DNA from: Pseudomonas asturiensis
GTDB lineage: Bacteria; Pseudomonadota; Gammaproteobacteria; Pseudomonadales; Pseudomonadaceae
Length of the DNA stretch: 64,000 nucleotides
Direction: 5' to 3'
Assembly: GCF_900143095.1 (NCBI RefSeq)
Contig: NZ_FRDA01000011.1
Coordinates: 82,343-146,342 of the forward strand
The notes beneath the pieces are model-generated. The model saw only the letters and a program-made list of their open reading frames with translations. It was not told the DNA's origin and ran no database searches. Made by a program: the position numbers and the translations under genes. This document shows positions 18,696 to 28,500 of this stretch, in pieces. Every line of letters begins with the position of its first letter. The stretch's first letter is position 1.

Positions 18696-21600
18696 TCAGT
18701 GTGATCCGTTTCCTTCAATCTGACGTGTCGGAGGCGACGCGTTGAGGGGCAACGGCAAAATGATATGCCCCTCCATCGTCCCGAGTAACGGGTGGACCAC
18801 CGCCGCGAAAATCAATACAAAGCGCTGCTCTGTTTGCGCCTCGGCGGTGTAAAGACCGTTGCCATCGATAGCACCTGGACCGTTCAGAGCGATCGACCAG
18901 GCAACGGTCTGGGGTTTGTTGTTGAACTCTGCCTGAAGCTGAAGCTGGCCCGACGACGTTGCAGAACCGACGATGCGGATGCTCAGCGCCGGGTCCTTCA
19001 GCCGCACCAGTACCCAGGCCGATGCGCTGGCCTGCGCACCGGCCACTTCGATTTCGTCCAGCACATAGGTTTCGGGGGAGTTTTCGATCGCCCTCGCTGT
19101 GTAAGTCTGATCGCTGTCCGGCAGCGAGCTGGGTTGCAGCTCGCCGCTCTTACCCTCCACTGGATTCTTGATCGACCACACCAGGTCCGTCCCGCCCAAT
19201 CCACCGCCAGCCAGTTCAACCGATTTCCCCCCATCGCAGACCTGAATCAGCGGGTTAACGGTCAATGGGTTGGCCAGCACGGTGACCAGTGCCGAGCTGC
19301 GGTGGTCGGACGTAGTAGCCGTGACTCTGACCCGCGTGAACGCTTCGGCAAATGCACCCGCCTCCGGGGCGTAGTACTTGCCGGCCCCACTGATAGCACC
19401 GAAATCCTCGGAGTCGCCATGCAGGTCTTCGATGCTCCAGGCCACCTTGATGCCTGGCGGATCGGTGGCAAATGTAAAAGAGGTATCGACTCCCATCACG
19501 TGTTCAAGCGGGCTGATCGCAAAATGCGTCATGACAGGGTTGACCGCGCCAAACGCGGCAATATCACGGGGTGCACGTAACGCCTCTGTCACAATGGCCT
19601 GGCTGAAGTTGAGGCTGATACTTTCACGGACAAATGAACTCACCGAAATGCTGGCACTGAGTTTTTGCTGTAGCAGTGCTTCTAGCCGTGGCGCGACCCG
19701 ATCTTGATCCCACGAGGGAATAGCCGTAGTTATAAACCCTATTAACGCGCCTATGCCTAAACTGGGCGTCGGCAATTGGTCCTCAATATCCAGCCCTCCG
19801 TGTGTGAAGGTGACATTCAAACTCGGCTTGATGACCAGGTCATTGTTTTCGTCCAGAAACTCGTACGTACAGGTCACATCGACCGTAGTACTTTTGACCG
19901 CACTAAATTGTGGGAAAGTAGAACCTTCCAGGTTCACGATAGCCCCCTCGATGGCTTCGGCCTTCCAGGTCAACTTAACGCTGCTGTCACCCTCCAGCTT
20001 CATCGACATCGGAGTCAAGCCTTTGACATCGAACCGCGCCCCCGTCCTCCAGACATGAGGTGTCACCCATGTGTCGTCGACCCACTGCCTGTGCATTTCT
20101 TTAAAAGACTCCGCAATATCGATGTTGCCTTGTTTCGCAACGGCCTCCGTGACCCTTCCCGTGGCATCCTGGGTGTACGTAAACTGCGCGCCGGTGATCA
20201 GTCGCGACACTGCTGCCACTAACGTCTCGATTAACGGCAGCGCCTTACGCAACTGGGCGCCCTCGAACAACACCGTGGCTGAATAGTGCTTGGCCGCGTC
20301 GTCCGGAATCAGATACCGGTATTCGGCGGGCACGTCTCCGCCCTCCTGACTGCCTTCCAGGCGAATGAAAACCAGCATGGCACCGTCGCCGTGGCTCACC
20401 GCACGGGTATCGCGCGAAGCCTGGGGATCTGCCTGCGTGCGCAACTTGAACGATTGAGCCCGCAGTAACTGGTCGCTGCCCTTCTGAATGACGCCCAACG
20501 TCCAGATGCGCTGTTGATCCGGAAGCGTGTTGAAAAGATCCTTGAAAAAATCACCGCCCAGTTTCCGTTCACGTTCTGTGTGGGCGAAGGTCAGAATGAA
20601 ATTATCGCTGTGCTTCAAATCAAGTCGCACCCGGCCATCGCCTTCGACGATGCCGGGGACCTCGTCCAGGCTCAGATCGAGTATCAGCCTGGGTCCTTGC
20701 AGAGGATCAATACAGATCAGCTTTTCAACCTCCCAAATGTCGACGTCCTTGTACTGGGTGAGTTGCGTTCCACCCAGCATTGCACAGGTCAATGTTGCGT
20801 GTGAGCGGCCTAAATCATCATTGATAAAAGCCAGACGGGGTGCGTCGAGAATGAAGTGATCAAGGACTTCCTTCCACGTGTTTTCAACGGTCTGGACCTC
20901 GCCGCTGATCGGGGGCAGATACGTGTCCGACGAAAACCGATGGATGTACTCCTGCAGCAGCAAGGTGTTGAGCTTGCCGCGCGCGAGGGCAGCAATAGCC
21001 CCCCAGCCCCACATGACGTTATTGCCGGGGTTCTTCATCCAGGTGACGATGCTTTCCAGCGAGTTGCCTGCAAACGCCACGGGTGCACTTGCCGCCGCGG
21101 CTGGCGTGTCTGGGGATGAAAGGTATCGACGGCTTGCAGGCGCTGCCATCAGCGCCAGCTCTTGCGGGTACTGCCGTAACGGCAACGGCAGGATAATGTG
21201 CCCTTCAAGCTTGTCCAGAATGGGATCTGTAAACGTGGCAAAGACCAGCACGAAAGGCGCTTGCGCAACCTCAGGCTCGGTATAGAGACCGTCGGCGTCA
21301 ATGGACCCTGTACCCTCCAGCGGTAGCGTCCAGTCTGCTTCTAACACGACGCCGTTGATGAGCGCCTGCAGCTGGATGCGCCCTGCCGACACATCGGGGT
21401 TCGCCAGGGGCTTGACTGTCAGGCCTGGCCGGTGGTTTACCACAAGGACCCATGCCGAGCGGCTGCCAAGCGCATTGGTAATGTTTACTTCATCCAGCAC
21501 ATAGGTGGTGCCGGCTACCGGAGGGCTTGCGACGTACGTATGATCGCCATCGGGCAACGTGCTGGGTCTGAGCGTGCCGCCCTGCCCTGGCACGGTAGGC

Positions 21601-23480
21601 CGCACCGACCATTGCAAGGGCTCGGCGCTCAGGGTCTGCGCCGCCAGCTCGACCGTTCCATTCGCGTCACAGAGTTGAATGACGGGGCCGACGCTGAGCT
21701 TGTTGGCTACCACGGTCACCAGCGCAGCGCTGACATGACCGGTTGCACTGTGCGTGGCAACCACTCGAACGCGCACACCTGTGCCCGTGATCGAGCCGAC
21801 CGTAGGGGCCTGATACAAACCGGAACTTTTGTTGATACTTCCGATGCCCTCTGCGCTGCCGTGCAGGCTTTCCAGCGACCAGACCAGCCCCTGCACGTCT
21901 GGCGTGACGCTGAAGGGCTGGCTGCTGCCAGCGGCGATGACGGGCTGCAGCGGACTGACGACAAAATGATCCAGGGCGGGATGAATACGGCCAAATACAG
22001 CCACATCACGAGGAAAATGAAGGCTGTCGCTTTCGATGATCTGGTCAAGGCCCAGCTTGATATTTTTACCCAGAAAACGTTCAGTGCCCTGGCGGGCGGG
22101 CAGTGTTTCTTCGAGTACAGGGTCGAGACTACGGCTGACATTTTCCAGCAACATCGTTTGGTACGTCACCGTTACGGCCCTGATGATGATCTCGATGAGG
22201 AGCTTGATCAGCTCAGACCAGCCTGACTTTTGATCTGAACCCGGAACAACATCAAAGTAGGATTTTTCGACTTTATAGGCGGTTCTGTGCCACTCCAGAC
22301 CGCTGAGTTCATAAGTCGCCTCCAGTGCAAGGCCCAATTCAAAGGGGAAAGGAACGGTGATTTCGTCGGTCTTATAACTCACTGTGACGGGCGACCTGAC
22401 GGCCCAGCTGATCGTCACTTTCTGAGCGGCGACATTGAATTCGACCGGTTGTCCGGGATCGGCCCTGAGTTCCATCTCATGAACGGTGATGAAAATGATT
22501 TCACCTGTCTCAGGGTCTGTTTCCTCAAACGTCAAAGGCGGCACGGTCAGCTTTCCGGACGTCAGCCTCGCTTGCGATATGGCCCCCGCTGCATCGTACT
22601 GAAAGGAAAACTCAGGGTCGTCGAAGCTGTTGGCGATGTGCATCAGCAGTCCCTTGGGCATCACCTGACCATCAAACAGCACGGTCGCCGAGTAGTTCTT
22701 GCCGGCATCATCGGGAATGAAATACGGGTAACCGGGTGGAATGGTGCTGCCGACTGCCTGCCCCTGCATGCTGATGCAGACCAGAATGGCCCCGTCATCG
22801 GCCGCCGAGTGACTTGCCCCAGGCGCGGCCTGAGCCCGGAGAATAAAGGCTTGCGGCCTCATCAGGCCGGTGGCTTCGCCCTCTTGCGCTTCAAGCCTGC
22901 CCAATACGAAAACCCGTTGCGCCTGCGGAAGATCGGTGAACGCTTTCTTGAAGATATCCCCGATCAACCGTTGCTCGTCTTCTGTTCCTGCCTGGGTGAG
23001 CCTGAACTCATCACTGTGCTGCAGATCGAGCATGACGCGCCCATCGACATCCACCTGCCCGGGTGCCTTGTTCAGGTTTACATCCAGCAGTAACCTTGGG
23101 CCCAGTAAAGGGTTGGCCTCCTTGATGGTGCGGACCTGCCAGTTGCCCGAGTTGAGCGTCAGGGTCATCCAGGTTCCGCCCAGGACGGTACAGCTCAAGG
23201 TCGCATGATCAGTGTCCAGATCAGCGTTTTCGAACGACAACCGCGGTGCATCCAGTACAAAACCGTGAATGGCGTCTCGCTGTTTGCCCGCGATGGTATC
23301 CACTGAACCGTCAACAGACGGTAACCAGGCGTTCTCGGTCAGGCGGGCAATACAATGCTGAGCCAACAGGTCATTGACCTGCTTTCTGCTCAGAATCGCG
23401 ATAGCGCCCCAGCCTTGCATGACGTTGTTCTGCGCCAGCCTCATCCAGGCCAGCAGGCTTTCCAGTGAGTTGCCATCCAT
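18696..23480 (-). CDS. giant modular protein: duplicated P47/TULIP-like plus Ig-like unit
   Basis: A 1594-residue protein made of one large unit present twice. Unit 1 starts GNSLESLLAWM...QGWGAIAILSRKQVNDLL, has PYFIPDDAGKNYSATVLFDG, and leads through DVAVFGRIHPALDHFVVSPL into Ig-like repeats (GLVWSLE, GSIDADGLYTEP) that close with EGHIILPLPL. Unit 2 starts GNSLESIVTWM...WGWGAIAALARGKLNTLL, has YLIPDDAAKHYSATVLFEG and DIAAFGAVNPVMTHFAISPL, and ends with EGHIILPLPL near the C-terminus. The first half of each unit is tentatively P47/OrfX-like TULIP (lipid-binding tubular fold); the second half is a string of bacterial Ig-like domains. There is no signal peptide. An AAGGAG ribosome site precedes the ATG. 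It is a paralogue of the next gene in the operon, which starts 49 bp downstream. Confidence 0.8.
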   Translation of the reverse strand: MDGNSLESLLAWMRLAQNNVMQGWGAIAILSRKQVNDLLAQHCIARLTENAWLPSVDGSVDTIAGKQRDAIHGFVLDAPRLSFENADLDTDHATLSCTVLGGTWMTLTLNSGNWQVRTIKEANPLLGPRLLLDVNLNKAPGQVDVDGRVMLDLQHSDEFRLTQAGTEDEQRLIGDIFKKAFTDLPQAQRVFVLGRLEAQEGEATGLMRPQAFILRAQAAPGASHSAADDGAILVCISMQGQAVGSTIPPGYPYFIPDDAGKNYSATVLFDGQVMPKGLLMHIANSFDDPEFSFQYDAAGAISQARLTSGKLTVPPLTFEETDPETGEIIFITVHEMELRADPGQPVEFNVAAQKVTISWAVRSPVTVSYKTDEITVPFPFELGLALEATYELSGLEWHRTAYKVEKSYFDVVPGSDQKSGWSELIKLLIEIIIRAVTVTYQTMLLENVSRSLDPVLEETLPARQGTERFLGKNIKLGLDQIIESDSLHFPRDVAVFGRIHPALDHFVVSPLQPVIAAGSSQPFSVTPDVQGLVWSLESLHGSAEGIGSINKSSGLYQAPTVGSITGTGVRVRVVATHSATGHVSAALVTVVANKLSVGPVIQLCDANGTVELAAQTLSAEPLQWSVRPTVPGQGGTLRPSTLPDGDHTYVASPPVAGTTYVLDEVNITNALGSRSAWVLVVNHRPGLTVKPLANPDVSAGRIQLQALINGVVLEADWTLPLEGTGSIDADGLYTEPEVAQAPFVLVFATFTDPILDKLEGHIILPLPLRQYPQELALMAAPASRRYLSSPDTPAAAASAPVAFAGNSLESIVTWMKNPGNNVMWGWGAIAALARGKLNTLLLQEYIHRFSSDTYLPPISGEVQTVENTWKEVLDHFILDAPRLAFINDDLGRSHATLTCAMLGGTQLTQYKDVDIWEVEKLICIDPLQGPRLILDLSLDEVPGIVEGDGRVRLDLKHSDNFILTFAHTERERKLGGDFFKDLFNTLPDQQRIWTLGVIQKGSDQLLRAQSFKLRTQADPQASRDTRAVSHGDGAMLVFIRLEGSQEGGDVPAEYRYLIPDDAAKHYSATVLFEGAQLRKALPLIETLVAAVSRLITGAQFTYTQDATGRVTEAVAKQGNIDIAESFKEMHRQWVDDTWVTPHVWRTGARFDVKGLTPMSMKLEGDSSVKLTWKAEAIEGAIVNLEGSTFPQFSAVKSTTVDVTCTYEFLDENNDLVIKPSLNVTFTHGGLDIEDQLPTPSLGIGALIGFITTAIPSWDQDRVAPRLEALLQQKLSASISVSSFVRESISLNFSQAIVTEALRAPRDIAAFGAVNPVMTHFAISPLEHVMGVDTSFTFATDPPGIKVAWSIEDLHGDSEDFGAISGAGKYYAPEAGAFAEAFTRVRVTATTSDHRSSALVTVLANPLTVNPLIQVCDGGKSVELAGGGLGGTDLVWSIKNPVEGKSGELQPSSLPDSDQTYTARAIENSPETYVLDEIEVAGAQASASAWVLVRLKDPALSIRIVGSATSSGQLQLQAEFNNKPQTVAWSIALNGPGAIDGNGLYTAEAQTEQRFVLIFAAVVHPLLGTMEGHIILPLPLNASPPTRQIEGNGSH

Positions 23481-23521
23481 GGCAAACGCTCCTTGCTATT
23501 AAGTAGATAAGCTTGATCAAA

Positions 23522-25321
23522 TCAGTCGGTGACGTCGAAGTTGACAGACGGGAAGGCCACATAACTGGCCCCGTCATCGAAGCTCACTTCGACGGTCAGG
23601 CTGTGGACTTTCGAAGGGGTTGAGCCCACTCTGTCCAACTCTGCCAAAAACACTTTTGGAAAGATCACCGACACTGTTTTGGCCGCAAGCTCGGCTGCGG
23701 TAACAGGCTCTGCAGCACCCGTGCGCAGATCGAACCGTCGAGTCGCGCCCTCTGCGAGGCAACTTGCCCTGATGCGTACACGTTGCCCCTGTGCCATGTA
23801 AATCCATCCCGCCAGGTCCAGGCCGGCCCCCTCGTCGGACACCATGGCAAGCGATAGCACTGCATCCGTGGCCTTTGGACGCATGAATTGAATGAGCGGC
23901 CAGCCATCTTTGATGCCTCTGACTTCCAGGTCATAAACCCATGAGGTACCAGGCAGCCCCGTGGTGGGGGTGACCTTGTAATACACGTCCACACGCTTAT
24001 CCATATTGGCGGGCACGGCGGCAGGCGGAATAAAAAACAGATTTGGATTGCTGTCCGAGGGATCGGCGATAAAGCTCCCGGTACTGCCATGGCCATCCCA
24101 GTGCATTTGCACCTGAGAACCCGGGCCAATGGAAGCATCGTGCGGAATCCGGACAGTCACGCCTTTGTCCAGCGTCACAGCAAAGATATGCCCCTTGACG
24201 TTTTCACCGTCAGAGCTGTCGAAGCGGGCTTCATCGATATCAGGAGCCGGCAGATTGAGGGGACTGCTCAAAATGACCTCGCGCGGCAAAGAGCTCCCCG
24301 CGGCACCGGGTCGAGCGTACTGATACATCAGCTCGATTTCCTTGCCCTCATTGTCCTTCAGCCAGTCGTAGGCGAGCCTGAACTCCAACACACCGCTGTC
24401 GAGCGTCGAAAGGTCAGCGCGCAGCGACTTCACCACCCGGTCTTCGCTGGTGACGTACACCACAATGTCGTCATGGATCTGAAGGCCGGGGTAAGGTTCC
24501 ACCAGCAGCCTGAGACCGTCCGGGTAGGCGTCTGGATCCAGTGAACCGCCATTGAAATCCTTGATAGTCAACGCAGGCAACAGAGGGGTTGTGGGACTGA
24601 CGACGTAGAACGTCTGAACAGGCGACTGTGTCTTGGGCGATAACGTGGGATCGGCGTATTCAATGCTGTAGCTTATCTCGACGAAACCGTCCTCGATTAT
24701 CAGCAGTTCGGTGGGATCGATGTGCCACTCCAGGGGCGCTCCCACCTGTTTCTCCGATACGGTTTGAGCAAGTGTCAGGCTGGGCAACGACGAATCTGGA
24801 TCAAAATAACGATCGAGGGTCAGCGTCACCTTGTCTCCTGCGCGCATGGCCTGATAGGGCAACGTCACGATCAGAATCTGACGTTTGATATTCAGCATAT
24901 CCGGGTCAAGATAAAGACCCTGAGATTCCTTGCACTGCGCCACAGCCAGACCTTGCAATGCGTCCAGACGCTTGCCCACAAAAAAGAACGTGCGCAAGGA
25001 CTCCTGCACGCCGTCAGGCAGGCTGCCGTCCACCAGACGGTAGGAATAGAACACCCAGCCCTGGTCGAGCGCCTTGAGCAGCGCATTGTCGATCCTCACC
25101 GGCATGCCTTCGGGTAGCGGGTCGATCACATCGACCAGGTCGTCAAAGAAATCCACCACTTCACCGTTGGCAGCGCAGCCTCGCCAATTGGGATAGAAAG
25201 TGTCGCCGTCCTGGACACCCGGGATATAGGTCAACAGCGAATCTGCACCTAACTGGTCAAGGTCAATGTAGTTCTGCGGCTGCTTTAAATCCGGAACCGT
25301 CGGTGGTAAACCCCTTCTCAT
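23522..25321 (-). CDS. Ig-like repeat protein, first gene of the P47-like/Rhs operon
   Basis: A 599-residue protein with no signal peptide or membrane segment and a largely beta-strand composition. The repeating pattern (GVTVRIPHDASIGPGSQVQMHWDG, VFYSYRLVDG, VDVYYKVTP, VEVSFDDGASYVAFPSV) is that of several consecutive Ig-like domains. It shares these patterns with the proteins at 36400-37836 and 40750-42732, making a three-member family in this window. The ATG at 25321 has CAGGAG about 10 nt upstream. It is first of five closely spaced minus-strand genes and divergent from the full-length Rhs gene. Function unknown; a structural or adaptor role next to the giant proteins is only an inference. 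Confidence 0.78.
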   Translation of the reverse strand: MRRGLPPTVPDLKQPQNYIDLDQLGADSLLTYIPGVQDGDTFYPNWRGCAANGEVVDFFDDLVDVIDPLPEGMPVRIDNALLKALDQGWVFYSYRLVDGSLPDGVQESLRTFFFVGKRLDALQGLAVAQCKESQGLYLDPDMLNIKRQILIVTLPYQAMRAGDKVTLTLDRYFDPDSSLPSLTLAQTVSEKQVGAPLEWHIDPTELLIIEDGFVEISYSIEYADPTLSPKTQSPVQTFYVVSPTTPLLPALTIKDFNGGSLDPDAYPDGLRLLVEPYPGLQIHDDIVVYVTSEDRVVKSLRADLSTLDSGVLEFRLAYDWLKDNEGKEIELMYQYARPGAAGSSLPREVILSSPLNLPAPDIDEARFDSSDGENVKGHIFAVTLDKGVTVRIPHDASIGPGSQVQMHWDGHGSTGSFIADPSDSNPNLFFIPPAAVPANMDKRVDVYYKVTPTTGLPGTSWVYDLEVRGIKDGWPLIQFMRPKATDAVLSLAMVSDEGAGLDLAGWIYMAQGQRVRIRASCLAEGATRRFDLRTGAAEPVTAAELAAKTVSVIFPKVFLAELDRVGSTPSKVHSLTVEVSFDDGASYVAFPSVNFDVTD

Positions 25322-25599
25322 AACGATCGCTCCTGCGACGCTTGACGTTCGAAGTGCTCGTGTTGACAGCCAGAGTCAAGGCTGCCGATAAAGCGTTTTT
25401 ACGTCAGCTCGATACATCTGCCTACTCGCACACCTGCTAGGTTTGCAGGCCGCGCCGGGATGTTAGGGTTGGCCATGACCCTCAGCGCTCAAGGCGTCCG
25501 TCATGGCGCGGCATGAAGGGTCTCGATGACCCGGCGCATGGATTGCACAATCATCAACATCGGTGCGCTGTCTCGTTCCCTATCAGCGAGGTCCGCCCC
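25322..25599. promoter_or_regulatory. divergent intergenic region between the operon and the full-length Rhs gene
   Basis: This 278-bp region separates two divergent transcription units and must carry promoters for both. I see no convincing sigma-70 box pair, operator palindrome or gene in it. Confidence 0.4.
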
Positions 25600-28500
25600 A
25601 TGACAACTTCCACCTCAGTACACTCCAACGCACTCAACTTCATGAGTTGCCTGAAAAGCGGCGTTGACCCGCGAACCGGGCTGTACAGTATTTCCATCAA
25701 CATGCCCGAAGTGCAGAGCAACGGATTGCGGGGGCCGGGGATTGGACTGGGACTTGCCTACAGCCAGCTCAATACGCTGGATAACGGCTACGGCCTGGGC
25801 TGGAGCCTGCAACTGTCCAGTTACGACCTGGGCACTCACATACTGTCGCTGGGCACGGGCGAAACCTTCTGCATTGACGGCACGGGCAGTGCTGACAACC
25901 GCCTGCGTACCCGCAGCACACGAAGCACACGAAGCACACGCCATACCAAGCGTACGCGGCACACCAAACGTACCCGTCACTCCCGCTACACCAAGAGCAC
26001 CCGTTACGCCAAACGCACGCGCTACACCCGCTACATCGACAACATCGCCGCCGCAGAGATCCCGCTGACGATGTCGGAAAAGAAGCTGGACACGTTTCAC
26101 TTCTATAAGCAGAGCGAGACCTCTTTTCGCATCGCCCACAAATCCGGGCTGGTGGAAATCCTTCAGGTGCACAGCAGTGGCACACGACGCGTGGCCTGGC
26201 CGGTGCAGATCATCGCGCCCTCAGGCCACAGCATCAAACTCAAGCACACGCCGTTCAACAACTCGCTATTCATGCTCGAATCCATCACCGATGATGAGGG
26301 TCAGACCCTGCTGAACATCGCACGCAGCAGCACCTCGGTCAAAGTGGGGCTCCTGCCAACGACCGATAGCAGTCTGTCGGCGACGTTCATCCTGTCGCTG
26401 GCTACTGCCGACAAGCGTGTCAGTCGCATCACGCTGCCCACTGAAAACAACGCTTCATGGCAGTTCGAATACGAATACAAAACCGATGAATTTTTGTGCA
26501 TCAAGCATGTACGGACTCCGACGGGCGCCACTGAAGACATTCTTTACACTGACACCGGCCATGAATTTCCCGTCAGCGCCAATCGCAAGCCGATACCGAG
26601 AGTGACCCGACACATCACCACGCCGGGTTTCTCTCAACACACGATCGACGTGCGCTACACCTACAAGGATCGTCAGCAGCGCTCACGCAACTTTCTGGGC
26701 GCGGGCTTGAACATCTATTGGGAAGATAACGGCCTGGACAACCTGTTCAAATATATCGATGAATATGACTATGTCTGCACCGAAAGCCTGTGGGTTGACG
26801 ACAAGGCAGTGCGCAGCATCGAACGAACGTTCAATCGCTTTCATTTGCAGACACTGGAAGTCACCACTCAGAACAACAACAGCAAGACCGTGCAGACGAG
26901 TTATTACATCCAGCCCCGCGTAAAGTACGCCATGCAACCCGCCTATTGCCTGTTGCCCAAAGAGGTCACGACGACCTGGACAGAACAGAACCCGTCCAGC
27001 CCGGAGCTCACCCGCAGTCGCAGCGAAACCTCCAGCAAGACCTATGACCCACACGGCAACCTGCTGGTCCATATCCGTGCAGACGGGATCCGGGAGACCA
27101 GCACCTGGTACCCCGCTGAAGGCGAAGACGGTTGCCCTGCGAGCCCGGAGGGTTTTATCGACAAGTTGAAAGACAAGACCACCACACCCGCAGCTTCGTC
27201 GCAGAACACAGCGCAGATCGTGTGCACGCGCTATCGCTACACAGCGTTGCCGGCGCTCACCAGACAGCTTGACGACGAGTTCCAGATGCCTGACTGGATC
27301 GTGGCTGAGGGCGAGACAACGGTGGAGCTTGACGCCGACGGCGTCGACAGCGAGCCGGCGCTGCAACAGATTCAACTCAAGCATGTCAACCAACCCGGCG
27401 ACCGCGCTCAGCACGGGCAGATCCAGTCCCGAACCCAGACCCTGGGCGGCCACTCCATCGTCACGGCGTATACCTACAGCACGCTCATCAGCCCGGAGCT
27501 GAACGTACCAGTGCAACAGATCGTCGAACACGTGAGCACCGGGTTTGACAACGTCAGCAAGACCGTTCTGCGCCAGCTCTCTACATTGACTTCGCACGAG
27601 CTGCTGGTGCGTGAAGACGGCGTCGAGACGCGCAAGGTCTATGACACGCTCAACCGGCTGACCCTTGAAACGGTCGCACCGGGCACCCCCTTCGAAGCCC
27701 GTCGTCAGTACCAGTATTTCCTGTGTGCCAACCAGGGAGAGCAGGCCGAACAGGTGCTGACCAACGCCCGCGGCGTCTTGACCCGTACACGAATGGATGG
27801 GCTGGGGCGCGCGATCCATGAGGAGCAGAGCCACCTGAACAGTAACGACCCGTTCGCCATGCAGCAGATCTTCGCGGCTGCCTACGACAAATGGAACAAC
27901 CTTGAGCAAGAGACCACCTTTGACTGGCTGGGCGATGACCTGCCGCCTCTTGCACTGACACGCAGCTTCGCCTACGACGACTGGAACCAGCGCTGCTGCA
28001 TCACAGGTGTGGACGGTGTACGGAGCTACCGGATCGTCGACCCCATTGGCAACGAAGCACACAACAATCCTGTTCAGCGCAGCTGGATTGCAAGCGCAGG
28101 ACCCACTCCCCTCGTCAGCCACCGCAGTGAGATCTGGTTGAACCTGTTCAACAAGCCGGACCGGATCATCGATCGGGACGAAGCCGGCAACGAACTGGGC
28201 AAGCGCAGCTTTTTATATGACGGGCTGGGCCGCTGCACGCAGCAGACCGACGAGCTTCAGCACAAGACGCAGTTCAGTTACGACGCCTGGTCACGGATGA
28301 TCACCACCATCCTGCCTGACACCAGTATGGTGCGCCGTGACTATGCGCAGCACAGCAGCGCGGAACTGCCGGTGTCCCTGGAAGTGGCGCACCCCGACGG
28401 CGTCACCAGAACCGTGGCAGGCACGCAAGCATTCGACGGACTGGAGCGCATGACCGAAACACGCGTGGGAACGCGCACAGAACAGTACACCTACGAGGGA

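Noticed and set aside
25900..26034. CRISPR-like repeats
   Set aside because: The repeats are in frame, encode Arg/Thr-rich protein, and lack unique spacers of regular size.
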